From Halobacillus andaensis (GTDB lineage Bacteria; Bacillota; Bacilli; Bacillales; Halobacillaceae), in contig NZ_BMEL01000001.1 in NCBI RefSeq assembly GCF_014636475.1, forward strand, positions 682,001 to 746,000: DNA of 64,000 bases. Reading direction: 5' to 3'. Position 1 is the first letter of the stretch. Every line of letters begins with the position of its first letter. Positions 35,210-45,170 of the stretch are shown piece after piece. The translations under genes and the position numbers were made by a program. The notes under the pieces are model-generated. The model worked only from the letters and a program-made list of their open reading frames with translations, was not told the origin of the DNA and searched no databases.

Positions 35210-35902
35210 TTATTGAAGCGCACCTTGATTAATAAGTGCCTGTTGGGCAGCTTTTTGTTCGGCTTCTTTCTTCGTTCTGCCTACACCGATTCCTACCGTT
35301 TCGTTTTGGACACTGACGTGAGCAATAAATTCCCTGCTGTGAGCAGGGCCTCTTTCTTCCACAATTTCATATTCTATGCGACTATTCCGATCTCGTTGTA
35401 TGTGTTCTTGCAGCTGACTCTTGAAATCCATCGCATGAGAAAAAGCACCACTTTTAATCTTAGGATATACATAATTGCTTAAGAACTCTACCACTTGATC
35501 AAAGCCCTGATCAAGATAGATCGCACCAATAAAGGCTTCAAAAACATCTGCTAATAAAGCAGGTCGGTTTCGGCCTCCCGTCATTTCCTCGCCTTTACCT
35601 AAGAGAATCAAGTCCTGAAAGTTAAGGTCATTGGCAAAATTCACGAGCGAGACTTCACACACAATCGAGGCACGAAGCTTCGTAAGCTCTCCTTCTGCCA
35701 TTTCAGGAAATTCACGATACAAGTATTGAGAAACACCTAACTCTAATACAGCATCTCCCAAAAACTCAAGCCGCTCATTATCCTCACGATCTGTCTTGCG
35801 ATGCTCATTCACATAGGATGAATGGGTAAATGCTTGTTCCAGTAACGAAACGTCTCTAAAGCGTATATTGACTTTTTCTTGGAAACTGGAAAAATCCTCC
35901 AT
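35210..35902 (-). CDS. rnc: Ribonuclease III
   Basis: 230 residues. RNase III signature [20 protein letters not shown] near 43, with acidic catalytic residues in [12 protein letters not shown] and [14 protein letters not shown]-terminal double-stranded RNA-binding domain at about 155-225 ([38 protein letters not shown]). It processes rRNA and SRP RNA and cuts duplex RNAs. AAGGTG precedes the ATG. Confidence 0.98.
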   Translation of the reverse strand: MEDFSSFQEKVNIRFRDVSLLEQAFTHSSYVNEHRKTDREDNERLEFLGDAVLELGVSQYLYREFPEMAEGELTKLRASIVCEVSLVNFANDLNFQDLILLGKGEEMTGGRNRPALLADVFEAFIGAIYLDQGFDQVVEFLSNYVYPKIKSGAFSHAMDFKSQLQEHIQRDRNSRIEYEIVEERGPAHSREFIAHVSVQNETVGIGVGRTKKEAEQKAAQQALINQGALQ

Positions 35903-35941
35903 AATTCACCTTGTCCTTTTCTTATAATTGTTCTATATAGG

Positions 35942-35972
35942 AAAGGCTGCCTGCAAAAGCAGACAGCGATCC
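35942..35972 (-). terminator. Hairpin downstream of acpP
   Basis: GCTGCCTGC (35946-35954) and GCAGACAGC (35959-35967) pair with one wobble around AAAA. The minus-strand flank CTTTCCTAT is only weakly T-rich, so this may be a partial terminator between acpP and rnc. Confidence 0.55.
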
Positions 35973-35977
35973 TAGGT

Positions 35978-36211
35978 TTACGACTGGCTGTTTATGTAGT
36001 TAACAGCGTCGCCAACTGTATTGATTTTTTCAGCTTCTTCATCAGAAATTTCCATATCGAACTCGTCTTCAAGCTCCATTACTAATTCTACAACGTCAAG
36101 AGAATCAGCTTCTAGATCTTCTTTGAAGGAAGCTTCCATTGTTACTTTTGATTCGTCTGCATCAAGACGATCGACAATGATCTGTTTTACTCTTTCGAAT
36201 GTATCTGCCAT
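35978..36211 (-). CDS. acpP: Acyl carrier protein
   Basis: 77 residues from [11 protein letters not shown] (GGGAGGTGA upstream), the B. subtilis length; an upstream in-frame start would add seven residues with no ribosome binding site. The phosphopantetheine Ser is in [16 protein letters not shown] near residue 37. Very acidic, as all ACPs. It carries acyl chains for FabD, FabG and PlsX, encoded just upstream. Confidence 0.98.
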   Translation of the reverse strand: MADTFERVKQIIVDRLDADESKVTMEASFKEDLEADSLDVVELVMELEDEFDMEISDEEAEKINTVGDAVNYINSQS

Positions 36212-36271
36212 AGGAACTTCACCTCCCTTCAATCATTATAGTAAATTTCAAAAAGGAAAACCAGACTATTT

Positions 36272-37012
36272 TTACATCACCATTCCGCCATCAACATGAA
36301 TCGTTTGTCCAGTAATATAACCTGCATCTTCAGTGGCTAAAAAGCGTACTACATTTGCGATGTCTTCTCCATTTCCAAGACGTCCAAGAGGAATCATAGC
36401 TAACATTTGTTCACGCTGTTCATCTGTAAGCTGATCGGTCATATCTGTTGTAATATATCCCGGAGCCACTGCATTAACCGTGATATTACGAGAAGCCAGC
36501 TCTTTTGCGTTCGATTTGGTCATGCCAATAACCCCAGCTTTAGCTGCAACATAGTTGGCTTGACCTGGATTTCCTGAAACGCCGACAATCGATGAAATGT
36601 TAATAATACGGCCATGTTTTTGCTTCATCATTTGACGCGTAACGCCTTTCGTACACACAAACACACCTTTTAAGTTCGTATCGATGACGTCATCAAATTC
36701 TTCTTCTTTCATTCTCATTAACAAATTGTCTCTCGTAATTCCTGCATTATTCACTAAAATATCAAGCTTGCCAAATTGGTCTACCACCTCTTTGACCATG
36801 TTTTTAACATCTTCAGTGCTAGACACATTCGCTTGAATTTTAATAGCTTCTCCACCGTTCTCCTTAATTTCTTGAACGACTGCTTCAGCTTTTTCTTCAC
36901 TTCCTGCATAGTTTACAGCTACTTTTGCCCCTTTAGATGCTAACTCAAGTGCAATTGCACGTCCAATTCCACGAGAGGCTCCTGTAACTAGGGCGACTTG
37001 TTCGTTTAACAT
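36272..37012 (-). CDS. fabG: 3-oxoacyl-[ACP] reductase FabG
   Basis: 246 residues, classical short-chain dehydrogenase. NADPH motif [15 protein letters not shown] near 10, [14 protein letters not shown], and the catalytic SxxxYxxxK as [20 protein letters not shown] near 137-157. Ends HVDGGMVM. It reduces 3-oxoacyl-ACP. Its ATG overlaps the fabD stop (TAATG). Confidence 0.98.
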   Translation of the reverse strand: MLNEQVALVTGASRGIGRAIALELASKGAKVAVNYAGSEEKAEAVVQEIKENGGEAIKIQANVSSTEDVKNMVKEVVDQFGKLDILVNNAGITRDNLLMRMKEEEFDDVIDTNLKGVFVCTKGVTRQMMKQKHGRIINISSIVGVSGNPGQANYVAAKAGVIGMTKSNAKELASRNITVNAVAPGYITTDMTDQLTDEQREQMLAMIPLGRLGNGEDIANVVRFLATEDAGYITGQTIHVDGGMVM

Positions 37013-37953
37013 TATGAGTCCTCCTTATACCATTCCAGAAAGCTTTGCAGCGTTTCAGGATTTTGTACTGAAAACGTCTTTGTTCTTCTATTAACCTTCT
37101 TCACTAAACCGCTCAATACTTTCCCGTGACCTACTTCTACAATAGCATCCAGATCAGCTTCTACAAATTTTTCTAAAATCTCCTCGAAACGTACCGGAGA
37201 ATATAATTGTTTCACTAACAGCTCTTCAATATCTTCGGCCTTTTCAACAGGTTCGGCTGTCACATTAGCATATACAGGGCATTCTGAATGGCTGATCGCT
37301 GTTTCTTTTAGATTTGCTGCAAACTCTTCACTTGCAGGCTCCATTAATCGAGAATGAAAAGGACCACTGACATTTAACGGCAGCACTCTTTTGGCACCTG
37401 CATCTTTTAACAGTTGGGATGCCTTTTCAACGCCTTGTGCTGTACCAGAAATTACAATCTGCCCTGGACAGTTAATATTTGCTAAATCCACTGGTTCGCT
37501 TTCATCTAAATCTCCCAGCACGTTTTCGATATCCTCTTTTGCTAATCCAAGCACAGCAGCCATAGCCCCTTGACCTGTCGGGACTGCTTCTTCCATTAAC
37601 TTTCCTCTCGTATGAACGAGCTGCACAGCTTCTGTTGGCTGCAGTGAGCCTGCAGCAACGAGCGCGCTATACTCTCCTAAGCTGTGCCCAGCTGTCATGA
37701 CAGGGGTTACCCCTTCTTGTTCGAGCACCTTAGTTATTCCTACACTGTTTAATAGTAAAGCAGGTTGTGCATTTTCGGTTTTGGTCAACTCGTCCCCAGG
37801 ACCTTCAAACATTAAAGAGGTTAAGGAATAACCCAGCACCTCATCCGCTTGATCAAATAGTTGCTGCACGTGATCGTACGTTTCATACATTTCCTTTCCC
37901 ATGCCAACATCCTGGGAGCCTTGGCCTGGAAAGATATAAGCTACTTTTTTCAT
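37012..37953 (-). CDS. fabD: Malonyl-CoA:ACP transacylase FabD
   Basis: 313 residues. [18 protein letters not shown] at the start, nucleophilic Ser in [16 protein letters not shown] near 91, and [11 protein letters not shown] with the catalytic His near 200. It loads malonate on ACP. Its ATG overlaps the plsX stop region by 4 bases. Part of the FapR-controlled fapR-plsX-fabD-fabG operon. Confidence 0.98.
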   Translation of the reverse strand: MKKVAYIFPGQGSQDVGMGKEMYETYDHVQQLFDQADEVLGYSLTSLMFEGPGDELTKTENAQPALLLNSVGITKVLEQEGVTPVMTAGHSLGEYSALVAAGSLQPTEAVQLVHTRGKLMEEAVPTGQGAMAAVLGLAKEDIENVLGDLDESEPVDLANINCPGQIVISGTAQGVEKASQLLKDAGAKRVLPLNVSGPFHSRLMEPASEEFAANLKETAISHSECPVYANVTAEPVEKAEDIEELLVKQLYSPVRFEEILEKFVEADLDAIVEVGHGKVLSGLVKKVNRRTKTFSVQNPETLQSFLEWYKEDS

Positions 37954-38954
37954 TCCTCGCCACCTACCTTTTCCACTTCTTTTAGCGTCGTTTCAATCGT
38001 TGAAGTAACATCTTGTTCCACCATGTGACAGGCCTGTTTAATGGCATTGTAAATGGCACGGCCATTCGATGAACCGTGTGCTTTAATAACAGGAGCCGCT
38101 AAACCAAATAATCCAGCCCCTCCATATTCAGAGTAATCCAGCTGATTTTTTAACTGTTTTAAATCATTTTTCACAAGAGCAGCTGCCAGCTTAGATTTAA
38201 GATTTTTCATAAAAGTAGATTTAATCATAGAAAACATCGTTAAAGCTGTACCTTCAATCGTCTTCAAGGCAACATTACCTGTAAAACCATCAGTAACGAC
38301 TACATCTGCCACTCCGTTAAGCAGGTCTCTTGATTCTACATTCCCAATAAAATTAATGGGCGCTTCTGACATTAATTCAAATGCTTTTTTTGTGAGTTCA
38401 CTACCCTTGCCGTCTTCGGTGCCGACATTCAATAATCCAACACGAGGAGAAGCTAACCCTCTAACTTTATTACTATAAATAGAGCCGATAATCGCATATT
38501 GCAGCAAGTGCGTGGCTTTCGCATCCACATTTGCACCAACATCGAGCATTAAAAAGCCTTTACCGTCTTCGGTTGGCAAAGTTGGACTAAGCGCCGGCCT
38601 TTCCACTCCTTTAAGACGGCCCACTCCAAATAATCCTGCACTCATCAATGCTCCCGTATTCCCTGCAGAAATACACCCATCAGCTCTGCCTTCTTTTACT
38701 TCTTTTGTCATTAACACCATGGATGCCTGTTTTTTCCTGCGCACCGCACGTACAGGTTCCTCCTCAGCTGTAATAGCTTCAGTCGTATGTATAACACTAA
38801 TTTGTTTGGAGTCTTTTAAATAGGGAGTAATTTTCTCCTCATCACCTATTAAAGTGATTTCAAGATTTTTCATAGAAGAGACGGCTTCCATTGCACCTTT
38901 CACAATCGCTTCCGGCGCATTGTCGCCTCCCATTGCATCTATTGCTAGCCTCAT
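37950..38954 (-). CDS. plsX: Phosphate acyltransferase PlsX
   Basis: 334 residues. [41 protein letters not shown] and [17 protein letters not shown] are diagnostic. It converts acyl-ACP to acyl-phosphate for PlsY in phosphatidate synthesis. Overlaps fapR by 4 bases and fabD by 4 bases, so the three are translationally coupled. Confidence 0.98.
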   Translation of the reverse strand: MRLAIDAMGGDNAPEAIVKGAMEAVSSMKNLEITLIGDEEKITPYLKDSKQISVIHTTEAITAEEEPVRAVRRKKQASMVLMTKEVKEGRADGCISAGNTGALMSAGLFGVGRLKGVERPALSPTLPTEDGKGFLMLDVGANVDAKATHLLQYAIIGSIYSNKVRGLASPRVGLLNVGTEDGKGSELTKKAFELMSEAPINFIGNVESRDLLNGVADVVVTDGFTGNVALKTIEGTALTMFSMIKSTFMKNLKSKLAAALVKNDLKQLKNQLDYSEYGGAGLFGLAAPVIKAHGSSNGRAIYNAIKQACHMVEQDVTSTIETTLKEVEKVGGEE

Positions 38955-39532
38955 CCTTCATTCATCTCCTTAGGGTCATGGTCCCGAAACATCTCAAATG
39001 ACCCGGCAAATACTTCATCGTTTTCTACGTAGCTGTGTACGTCAACAATCGTTCGTCCTTTATGATCATCACCTTTTACGAATGCTTTCGCTACAACTCG
39101 CTCTCCAAGTTTGACTGGACGATTAAATCGGATGCTTGATCCAGCAGTTAAAGCCAATTCATCATTTATTACAGCAACAGCTAAAGAATTCGCCTGAGCA
39201 AACAAATGGTGGCCGCGGGCAATGTTATTCCTAGAAAACACATGCTCCGGTTTAATATCTAATATAGAAATGGCACGTTGATCTAGTTCCAGGTCTACTA
39301 CTTCCCCAATCACTTCTTCAATCGGCAAGGCCTTAACCGTTTCATTCCATTCATGAGTAGCGACTGATTTTATTCGTTCACGCAATTCTGGAATGGATAA
39401 CTCCATCCGGTCCAAACGAATCGTTTGAATACTGACGCCGAAACGTTTGGCCAACTCTTCATCTGTAATGAAAGGCGTTTCTTTAATCGTGTCCTTTAAT
39501 TCACTTTGTCTAACTTGTTTGGATCGCTTCAT
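38951..39532 (-). CDS. fapR: Malonyl-CoA-responsive lipid synthesis repressor FapR
   Basis: 193 residues from MKRSKQVRQ (39532). N-terminal helix-turn-helix at about 18-45 ([20 protein letters not shown]), linker helix, and a hotdog-fold effector domain (about 75-190: [40 protein letters not shown]). Malonyl-CoA binding releases FapR from operators. The gene heads its own operon, with an operator over the transcription start. Confidence 0.97.
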   Translation of the reverse strand: MKRSKQVRQSELKDTIKETPFITDEELAKRFGVSIQTIRLDRMELSIPELRERIKSVATHEWNETVKALPIEEVIGEVVDLELDQRAISILDIKPEHVFSRNNIARGHHLFAQANSLAVAVINDELALTAGSSIRFNRPVKLGERVVAKAFVKGDDHKGRTIVDVHSYVENDEVFAGSFEMFRDHDPKEMNEG

Positions 39533-39561
39533 CCTATGTCCCACCGTTCGTTGTCACTGAT

Positions 39562-39611
39562 TTATGACTAGGTACTAATAGTAATATATAATACCTTTTT
39601 TAATAACGCAA
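39562..39611 (-). promoter_or_regulatory. fapR promoter with FapR operator
   Basis: Minus strand: TTGCGT (39606-39611), 17 bases, TATATT (39583-39588). Just downstream, TTAGTACCTAGTCATAA (39562-39578) matches the FapR consensus, TTAGTACCTG(N)TACTAA-like, best in its left half. The position over +1 fits autorepression relieved by malonyl-CoA. Confidence 0.8.
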
Positions 39612-39658
39612 GGATGAGCGTTTAAAAAGAAAATTGTGACATAAAAACGGCCCGCTCT

Positions 39659-41704
39659 TTAATCCAGCACTTGTCCAGAAATATGTTCATCCTGTTCTAT
39701 GATTTGTTTTAGGGCACGGTAATCCTCATCTTTTTCCAATAAATCCTCTGATATGATAAGAGCTGCGTCTTGCCTTGCCGTTTCTAACGCTCGATAGTCA
39801 TGTACCATATCGCCGACTTTAAACTCAGGTATGCCGCTTTGTTTCCGGCCGAAAAAGTCACCAGGTCCTCTTAGTTTCAAGTCTTGCTCCGACAGTTCAA
39901 AACCATCTGTCGTTTCTGTCATGATTCTCATCCGTTCTTTGCCCACATCTCCCTTAGGGTCCGCCAGCAAAATACAGTAACTTTGTTGATCACCTCTGCC
40001 TACTCGGCCTCTTAACTGGTGCAATTGTGATAATCCAAATCGCTCGGCATCATGAATGACCATAACAGTAGCATTAGGAACATTGACCCCAACCTCTACT
40101 ACGGTAGTTGACACCAGGATCTGAACATGATTAGCAGCAAAATCCTCCATGACCTCTTCTTTTTCATCATTAGATAGTCGCCCATGCATTAAACCGACCT
40201 TAATCGCAGGCTCAAATACAGCAGAAATCTGGTTATATAAGTCAATCGCATTTTGAATATCCAACTGGTCCGATTCTTCAATCAATGGACAAATCACATA
40301 GGCCTGTTGACCTTGCTGAATTTGCTTTTGGATAAAAGCCAGTACTTTGTCGGTCATTTGTCCTTTTACCCAGTACGTTTCGATCGGCTTTCTGCCTGCA
40401 GGCATTTCATCAATGACAGAAACATCCATATCTCCAAAGGCAGTAATGGCTAAGGTACGAGGAATCGGTGTCGCCGTCATGAAGAGAACATCAGGATGGA
40501 GACCTTTATCACGCAGTGTTCTGCGTTGATTTACTCCGAAACGATGCTGCTCGTCTACAATAACAAAACCTAAGCGGCTAAAGTCCACTTCATCTTGAAT
40601 TAAAGCATGGGTGCCTACTAGTAAATCAACCTCCTGCTCTTTAACATCATTTAAGATCTGCTTTCTTTTCTTCCCTTTTACAGAGCCTGTAAGAAGTGCA
40701 ATTCGTATTCGATCTCCAAACATCTCTTTTAATGAAGCTGCATGCTGCTCCGCTAAAATTTCAGTAGGAACCATTAAAGCCGCCTGCTGGCCAGTCGTAA
40801 TCGATGCATATAAAGCAATGGCAGCTACGGCCGTTTTCCCAGAACCTACATCCCCTTGTAAAAGGCGATTCATGCGGTAAGGGTTTTTCATATCTTTTAG
40901 TATTTCACTAAGCGCCCTTTTTTGAGCATTCGTTAACTCAAAAGGCAGCGATTGGACAAATTCAGTCAATCGCTCGTTATCATAATGTTGAGCATTCCCC
41001 ATCGTCGACTCTCGATGCAGCTTTCTTAACAGCTGCATTTTTAACTGAAACAACAAAAACTCTTCATAAATAAATCGACGCTTCGCATGTTTTAACAAGA
41101 TACGGCTTTCGGGATAATGCATTTGCTCAATTGCTCGCTGACGTTTTGGCAGCTTATAACTCAGGACCGTATCTTCCGGCAGGATTTCTTCTACTTCATG
41201 TAAGTAATCTTCAAGAGCCGCTTTTATCACTTTTCTTAAAGTAACAAGTGTCACACTTTCCTTTAATGTGTAAACCGGCTGAATCGGTTCCTGGCTCTTA
41301 GCCGCCCCTTTTTTATACTGACTTACCGTAATTTGAAGGCGGTGTTGATCCCATTTCCCAGTCACTGTCACAGTGTCGCCGGCATTTAGCTGTTTCTTGG
41401 CAAAAGAGCGGTTAAACATAACCGCTTTAACAGCAAATTGATCGACTTGGAGTGACATCGTTAATCGTGATTTCTTCTTCCCATAAAACTGAACGACGGG
41501 ATCAGATATCAGCTGTCCCTCAATCGTTGCTTTTTCCTCATGCTGAAGTTCTGTGAGCGGCTTGACTTCGTAGGAATCATAGCGATAAGGAAAATAAAAT
41601 AATAAATCATAAATGCTAAAAAGCCCAAGCTCATTTAAATGAGCTTGAAGCTTTTCTCCAATTCCTTTTACTTCACTAATAGGTAGTTCTAATCTATTAT
41701 TCAT
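39659..41704 (-). CDS. recG: ATP-dependent DNA helicase RecG
   Basis: 681 residues from MNNRLELPISEVKGIG (41704; GGGAG eight bases upstream), the B. subtilis length. N-terminal wedge/OB domain (about 60-140), helicase motif I GDVGSGKTAVAAIAL near 285, DEQHRFGVNQRR (motif II), FMTATPIPRTL (III), and QLRGRVGRGDQQSYCIL (VI). It regresses stalled forks and branch-migrates recombination intermediates. Overlaps the sdaAA stop by 8 bases. Confidence 0.98.
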   Translation of the reverse strand: MNNRLELPISEVKGIGEKLQAHLNELGLFSIYDLLFYFPYRYDSYEVKPLTELQHEEKATIEGQLISDPVVQFYGKKKSRLTMSLQVDQFAVKAVMFNRSFAKKQLNAGDTVTVTGKWDQHRLQITVSQYKKGAAKSQEPIQPVYTLKESVTLVTLRKVIKAALEDYLHEVEEILPEDTVLSYKLPKRQRAIEQMHYPESRILLKHAKRRFIYEEFLLFQLKMQLLRKLHRESTMGNAQHYDNERLTEFVQSLPFELTNAQKRALSEILKDMKNPYRMNRLLQGDVGSGKTAVAAIALYASITTGQQAALMVPTEILAEQHAASLKEMFGDRIRIALLTGSVKGKKRKQILNDVKEQEVDLLVGTHALIQDEVDFSRLGFVIVDEQHRFGVNQRRTLRDKGLHPDVLFMTATPIPRTLAITAFGDMDVSVIDEMPAGRKPIETYWVKGQMTDKVLAFIQKQIQQGQQAYVICPLIEESDQLDIQNAIDLYNQISAVFEPAIKVGLMHGRLSNDEKEEVMEDFAANHVQILVSTTVVEVGVNVPNATVMVIHDAERFGLSQLHQLRGRVGRGDQQSYCILLADPKGDVGKERMRIMTETTDGFELSEQDLKLRGPGDFFGRKQSGIPEFKVGDMVHDYRALETARQDAALIISEDLLEKDEDYRALKQIIEQDEHISGQVLD

Positions 41705-42578
41705 CAATCGGACTCCCGTAAATTTTTGCTTCAAGTTTCTTGCCGGTTAATGTGGCGGCAAGGCCGCCCTGGGCGGTTTCTCTGAATGCTGTAGGCATTC
41801 TCTGCCCCACTTTATACATGGCGTCTATCACTTCATCACATGGAATACGGCTCGTCACTCCTGCTAAAGCCATATCAGCAGCAACGACTGCATTCGATGC
41901 TCCCATCGCATTTCGCTTCACACACGGAACTTCTACAAGGCCGGCAACAGGATCGCAAATTAAGCCTAGCATATTCTTTAGTGTAATCGCCATAGCTTCT
42001 GCAGACTGAGCGGGTGTACCTCCTGCCATTTCAACGATGGCAGCGGCAGCCATTCCTGCAGCAGATCCGACTTCTGCTTGGCAGCCTCCAGCGGCTCCTG
42101 ATATCGAAGCATTATTTGCTACGACAAAACCAAAAGCCCCAGATGTGAATAGATAGCGAATCATTTGCTCTCGAGTCGGGTTCAATTTATCTTTTACTGC
42201 AAAAAGCGTTCCAGGCACACAGCCGGCACTTCCTGCAGTAGGGGTAGCACAGATGGTCCCCATGGCCGCATTCACTTCATTTGTGGCTACTGCTTTACTC
42301 ACAGCATCCATTAATAAGTGACCGGACAATGGTTCTTTATCCCGCATATAATTCTGAATTAATACGGCATCTCCTCCCGTTAGACCACTATGGGATTGTA
42401 CCCCTTTTAATCCATCTTCAATCGCTTTCTCCATGACTTCTAAATTACGTTCCATTTGTTCAAAGATTTTTTCTCGCGTCAATTGCTTTACTTCCATCTC
42501 TTGACGAATCATTACTTCTGAGAGAGAAATACTTTCTTTTTCAGCGCGCTCTACTAGTTCAGCAACATTTCTAAACAC
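41697..42578 (-). CDS. sdaAA: L-serine dehydratase, alpha subunit (iron-sulfur)
   Basis: 293 residues from a GTG with AAGGGG upstream. The catalytic domain contains the [4Fe-4S] Cys ligands within GTICATPTAGSAGCVPGTL (near 134-146), GAAGGCQAEVGSAAGMAAA and GLICDPVAGLVEVPC. It deaminates L-serine to pyruvate and ammonia with the beta subunit SdaAB, encoded 71 bases upstream. Confidence 0.97.
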   Translation of the reverse strand: MFRNVAELVERAEKESISLSEVMIRQEMEVKQLTREKIFEQMERNLEVMEKAIEDGLKGVQSHSGLTGGDAVLIQNYMRDKEPLSGHLLMDAVSKAVATNEVNAAMGTICATPTAGSAGCVPGTLFAVKDKLNPTREQMIRYLFTSGAFGFVVANNASISGAAGGCQAEVGSAAGMAAAAIVEMAGGTPAQSAEAMAITLKNMLGLICDPVAGLVEVPCVKRNAMGASNAVVAADMALAGVTSRIPCDEVIDAMYKVGQRMPTAFRETAQGGLAATLTGKKLEAKIYGSPIDE

Positions 42579-42649
42579 TAGCTTACCCCTTTCCTATGGT
42601 GATCCTTTTCTAAGAAGAAATTCTACCCTTCTTTTAAAGCTCACCAAAA

Positions 42650-43312
42650 CTAGTCGGAAATACGAGCCACTTGTTTAATATGTTCAGCTCGTTCTAATTC
42701 ATTTAATACGGTATCTTCAATATTTTGATCGACTTCAATAACCATCAGCGCTTGCTCGCCTTGCGCTTTTCTCGAAACTTCCATACGTCCAATATTGATT
42801 TCATGGCCTGCCAGAATGGATGTAGCTGAAGCGATCGCTCCATAGCGATCATTATGAATTAATAGAATCGCCGGGTGACTTCCTGAGAGACGCAGCTCAA
42901 ATCCGTTAAGTTCTGTGATTTCAGCCTTTCCGCCTCCAATGGAAATACCAACAAGCTCTAATTCTCCTTCATCATCCCCAATAATGAGCTTGGCCGTATT
43001 CGGATGGTCTGTATTTGCTTCTTCTTCGTAAAAGTGGATGTCCATCTCTTTTTCCTTCGCAATCTCTAATGAGGTGCTTATACGCGTATCATCTGTGTCA
43101 AAATCTAACAACCCACCAATAATAGCGACGTCTGTGCCGTGCCCTTTATACGTTTGGGCAAACGAACCATATAAATGAATATGAGCATACTTCGGTTCTC
43201 TGCCAAACAAATGTCTAGCTGCTCGTCCAATTCTGGCAGCGCCGGCTGTATGTGAACTTGAAGGACCAATCATAACGGGCCCGATGATATCGAATACTGA
43301 TCTATATTTCAT
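42650..43312 (-). CDS. sdaAB: L-serine dehydratase, beta subunit
   Basis: 220 residues from MKYRSVFDIIGPVMIGPSSS (43312), the B. subtilis length; an upstream in-frame extension lacks support. The SDH beta domain has GPSSSHTAGAARIGR near 16-30. The C-terminal ACT domain is at about 148-220 (AILLIHNDRYGAIASATSIL; INIGRMEVSRKAQGEQAL). First gene of sdaAB-sdaAA-recG. A likely cre site lies in its leader. Confidence 0.97.
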   Translation of the reverse strand: MKYRSVFDIIGPVMIGPSSSHTAGAARIGRAARHLFGREPKYAHIHLYGSFAQTYKGHGTDVAIIGGLLDFDTDDTRISTSLEIAKEKEMDIHFYEEEANTDHPNTAKLIIGDDEGELELVGISIGGGKAEITELNGFELRLSGSHPAILLIHNDRYGAIASATSILAGHEINIGRMEVSRKAQGEQALMVIEVDQNIEDTVLNELERAEHIKQVARISD

Positions 43313-43338
43313 ACGGATCACCATCCTTGCTTTTGGTA

Positions 43339-43352
43339 AGTAAACGCTTTCC
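43339..43352 (-). promoter_or_regulatory. Candidate cre (CcpA) site in the sdaAB leader
   Basis: Minus strand GGAAAGCGTTTACT matches the cre consensus TGWAARCGYTWNCW at 13 of 14 positions. It is 27-40 bases upstream of the ATG and about 23 bases downstream of a TATGGTAAAAT extended -10 (TAAAAT at 43375-43380). That location suits roadblock repression by CcpA. Inference from motif only. Confidence 0.55.
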
Positions 43353-43465
43353 ATATTTTCGTTTACCGATATTTATTTTACCATATTTCTTTGAATTTAT
43401 ATTGAAATTGTTAACCATTCGGATAAAATTCTGCGCGTGAAAACTGGTAACTTTAACCCTGGGAG

Positions 43466-43587
43466 AAGGCGGAGGGAAATGGTGAGACTCCTATGGGAGG
43501 AACGTACAAGGTGAGATCAGCGAGGGCAAAGCCCGAGGAAGCTCACCGTACGCCCATGGAAAGCGATCCATTTCACTTCGCCTTTTG
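43466..43587 (+). repeat. Palindromic intergenic element, copy 3 (sdaAB-permease gap)
   Basis: Nested arms: GGCG..GAAATGG with CCATTTC..CGCC; CCTATGGGA with GCCCATGG; CGTACAAGGTGAG (43504-43516) with CTCACCGTACG (43543-43553); GAGGGC with GCCCGAG. Same framework as copies at 10759, 34710 and 63395. It fills most of the gap between the divergent sdaAB and permease genes and lies between their promoters. Confidence 0.85.
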
Positions 43588-43630
43588 CTGTATTTTTAAA
43601 GATGAATAGCCACAGAAAGAGTTTTCTCTA

Positions 43631-43659
43631 TTGATTATATTTAATGAAGGGGGTAGAAT
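43631..43659 (+). promoter_or_regulatory. Candidate sigma-A promoter of the permease gene
   Basis: TTGATT (43631-43636), 17 bases, TAGAAT (43654-43659). The leader of about 55 bases contains a small GGTTAT/ATAACC hairpin. It does not look like a purine riboswitch. Confidence 0.6.
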
Positions 43660-43721
43660 AGAATCTTGTGGGTTATGAGATAACCGGGTGGGAGAGGGAT
43701 AATTTCATAGAGGAGAATACG

Positions 43722-44990
43722 ATGCTCAATCAGCATAATTCTCAACACAGCCTGCGCAAGGATTTAGTCGCTGGGATTATTGGATATTTCACTACGGTTT
43801 ATATCGTAGCGGTAAATAGTCAAATCCTCCAGGACGCCGGCCTTCCTTTAGAAAACGGAATGCTAGCAACCATTCTTGCCAGTGCTGTCGGCTGTTTGAT
43901 CATGGCCATTTACGCGAATGCACCTATGGTCTTAATCCCAGGTATGGGGGTTAACGCCCTTTTCGCCTATTCGATTATTGAAGGAAAAGGGATGGAATTT
44001 CAAGAAGGATTAGCCGTAGTAATTTTTGCCTCTTTGATCTTTTTGATTACCGCCTATACTCCATTAGGAGATTGGTTAAAGCACGCAATTCCTGACGCCT
44101 TAAAGCATGCGATTACAGTAGGGCTCGGAATGTTTTTAACCTTAATAGGTTTAGAAAAAGGTGGTCTTGTCGTCAAAGGAGAGCATTCACTTATTACGTT
44201 AGGCGATCCATCATCCGCTATGGTGATCACTAGTCTTCTCACCTTATTTCTTGCTGTTTTCTTATTTGCCAAAAATGTACCAGGTAACTTTTTAATCACG
44301 ATGGTGGTTGGCACAATAATTGCCCATTTCACCGGGTTATTGAATGGACCCGGTAAAGGCATCTCAGCAGGTGAACAAGAGTGGGTGTTTATTCCTTCTT
44401 TTGGAGCCGTTACTGAATTTGGGTTTTGGATGGCTGTCTTTCCACTAGCCATCGTGCTCATTTTTGAAAACATGGGTCTCATTCACGGTCAACTTGCCAT
44501 GCTGAACCAGGGAGACAAGTTCAAAAAATCTTATCGTGCGTCAGCATTTTCAGCGCTAACATGTGGTTTTTTCGGAACCTCACCTACTGTATCTTCAGCA
44601 GAAAGTGCAGCCGTTATTGCTTCAGAAGGTAAAACAGGAAGAGCTAGCTTAATGATGGCCGTCTTATTTTTGGCTACCATTTTCGTAACCCCATGGATCT
44701 CCATGGTTCCTTCGACAGCGATCAGCCCGATCCTTATTATCGTAGGGGCTCTGATGGTGCAAAACATTAAAGAAATTCCATTAGATCACCTATCAGATGC
44801 AATGCCGGCATTCTTGATAATCGTGATGATTCCTTTCACCTATTCAATTGCTGATGGAATGGCTTTTGGTTTTATCGCCTATCCAATTGTTAAGTTCGCC
44901 TTAGGGAAGCAAAGAGAGCTATCAGCTCCAGTCGTATTAATTGCCATGGTCTTTCTCGTTGAATTTATCATCCGCTCCATCGGACACTAG
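43722..44990 (+). CDS. NCS2-family nucleobase permease (PbuG/PbuO/AzgA type)
   Basis: 422 residues from the ATG at 43722 (GAGGAG six bases upstream); an in-frame GTG 54 bases earlier lacks one. About 12-13 membrane helices. LRKDLVAGIIGYFTTVYIVA, NAPMVLIPGMGVNALFAYS and FGTSPTVSSAESAAVIASEG are typical of hypoxanthine/guanine/adenine permeases of the AzgA branch. The substrate is not fixed by sequence. The gene is on the opposite strand to its neighbours and interrupts the sdaAB-fakA order of B. subtilis. Confidence 0.9.
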   Translation: MLNQHNSQHSLRKDLVAGIIGYFTTVYIVAVNSQILQDAGLPLENGMLATILASAVGCLIMAIYANAPMVLIPGMGVNALFAYSIIEGKGMEFQEGLAVVIFASLIFLITAYTPLGDWLKHAIPDALKHAITVGLGMFLTLIGLEKGGLVVKGEHSLITLGDPSSAMVITSLLTLFLAVFLFAKNVPGNFLITMVVGTIIAHFTGLLNGPGKGISAGEQEWVFIPSFGAVTEFGFWMAVFPLAIVLIFENMGLIHGQLAMLNQGDKFKKSYRASAFSALTCGFFGTSPTVSSAESAAVIASEGKTGRASLMMAVLFLATIFVTPWISMVPSTAISPILIIVGALMVQNIKEIPLDHLSDAMPAFLIIVMIPFTYSIADGMAFGFIAYPIVKFALGKQRELSAPVVLIAMVFLVEFIIRSIGH

Positions 44991-45033
44991 AAATGTGGAG
45001 GCGAGTGGTTAGGAGCTTTGCCTTTGCATAAAA

Positions 45034-45075
45034 AAACATGACCTTCTTAAGAAGGGTCTTCAGCTTGTGGAGAAA
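45034..45075 (-). repeat. Module-end motif with hairpin, isolated copy
   Basis: Minus strand: TCTCCACAAGCTGAAGACC, then TTCTTAAGAAGGTC, forms a GACC..GGTC hairpin followed by ATGTTTTTTT. It carries the TC-N-ACA-R-S-CTGA signature of the modules at 34627, 35109 and 63118 but has no palindromic element beside it. Confidence 0.5.
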
Positions 45076-45102
45076 CCCCTTGTTTTTCCGCAAGCTTTTT
45101 TC
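45062..45102 (+). terminator. Terminator of the permease gene
   Basis: AGCTTGTGGAGAAA pairs with TTTTTCCGCAAGCT (two mismatches) around CCCCTTG and is followed by TTTTT. It overlaps the module-end motif of the other strand. Confidence 0.75.
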
Positions 45103-45170
45103 TTGCCGCCAGGAGCGAAGGCCCGTTGAGGTCACTGAAAAACTAAAAGTCCATGAAAGGTAGAATTTTA

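Noticed and set aside
34753-35216. Two plus-strand ORFs of 88 and 110 residues in the smc-rnc gap
   Set aside because: They read through the two palindromes and give Arg/Pro-rich sequence without ribosome binding sites; the palindromes explain the open frames.
43660-43721. Purine riboswitch before the permease
   Set aside because: The leader is only about 55 bases, with one small hairpin and none of the conserved junction sequences of purine riboswitches.
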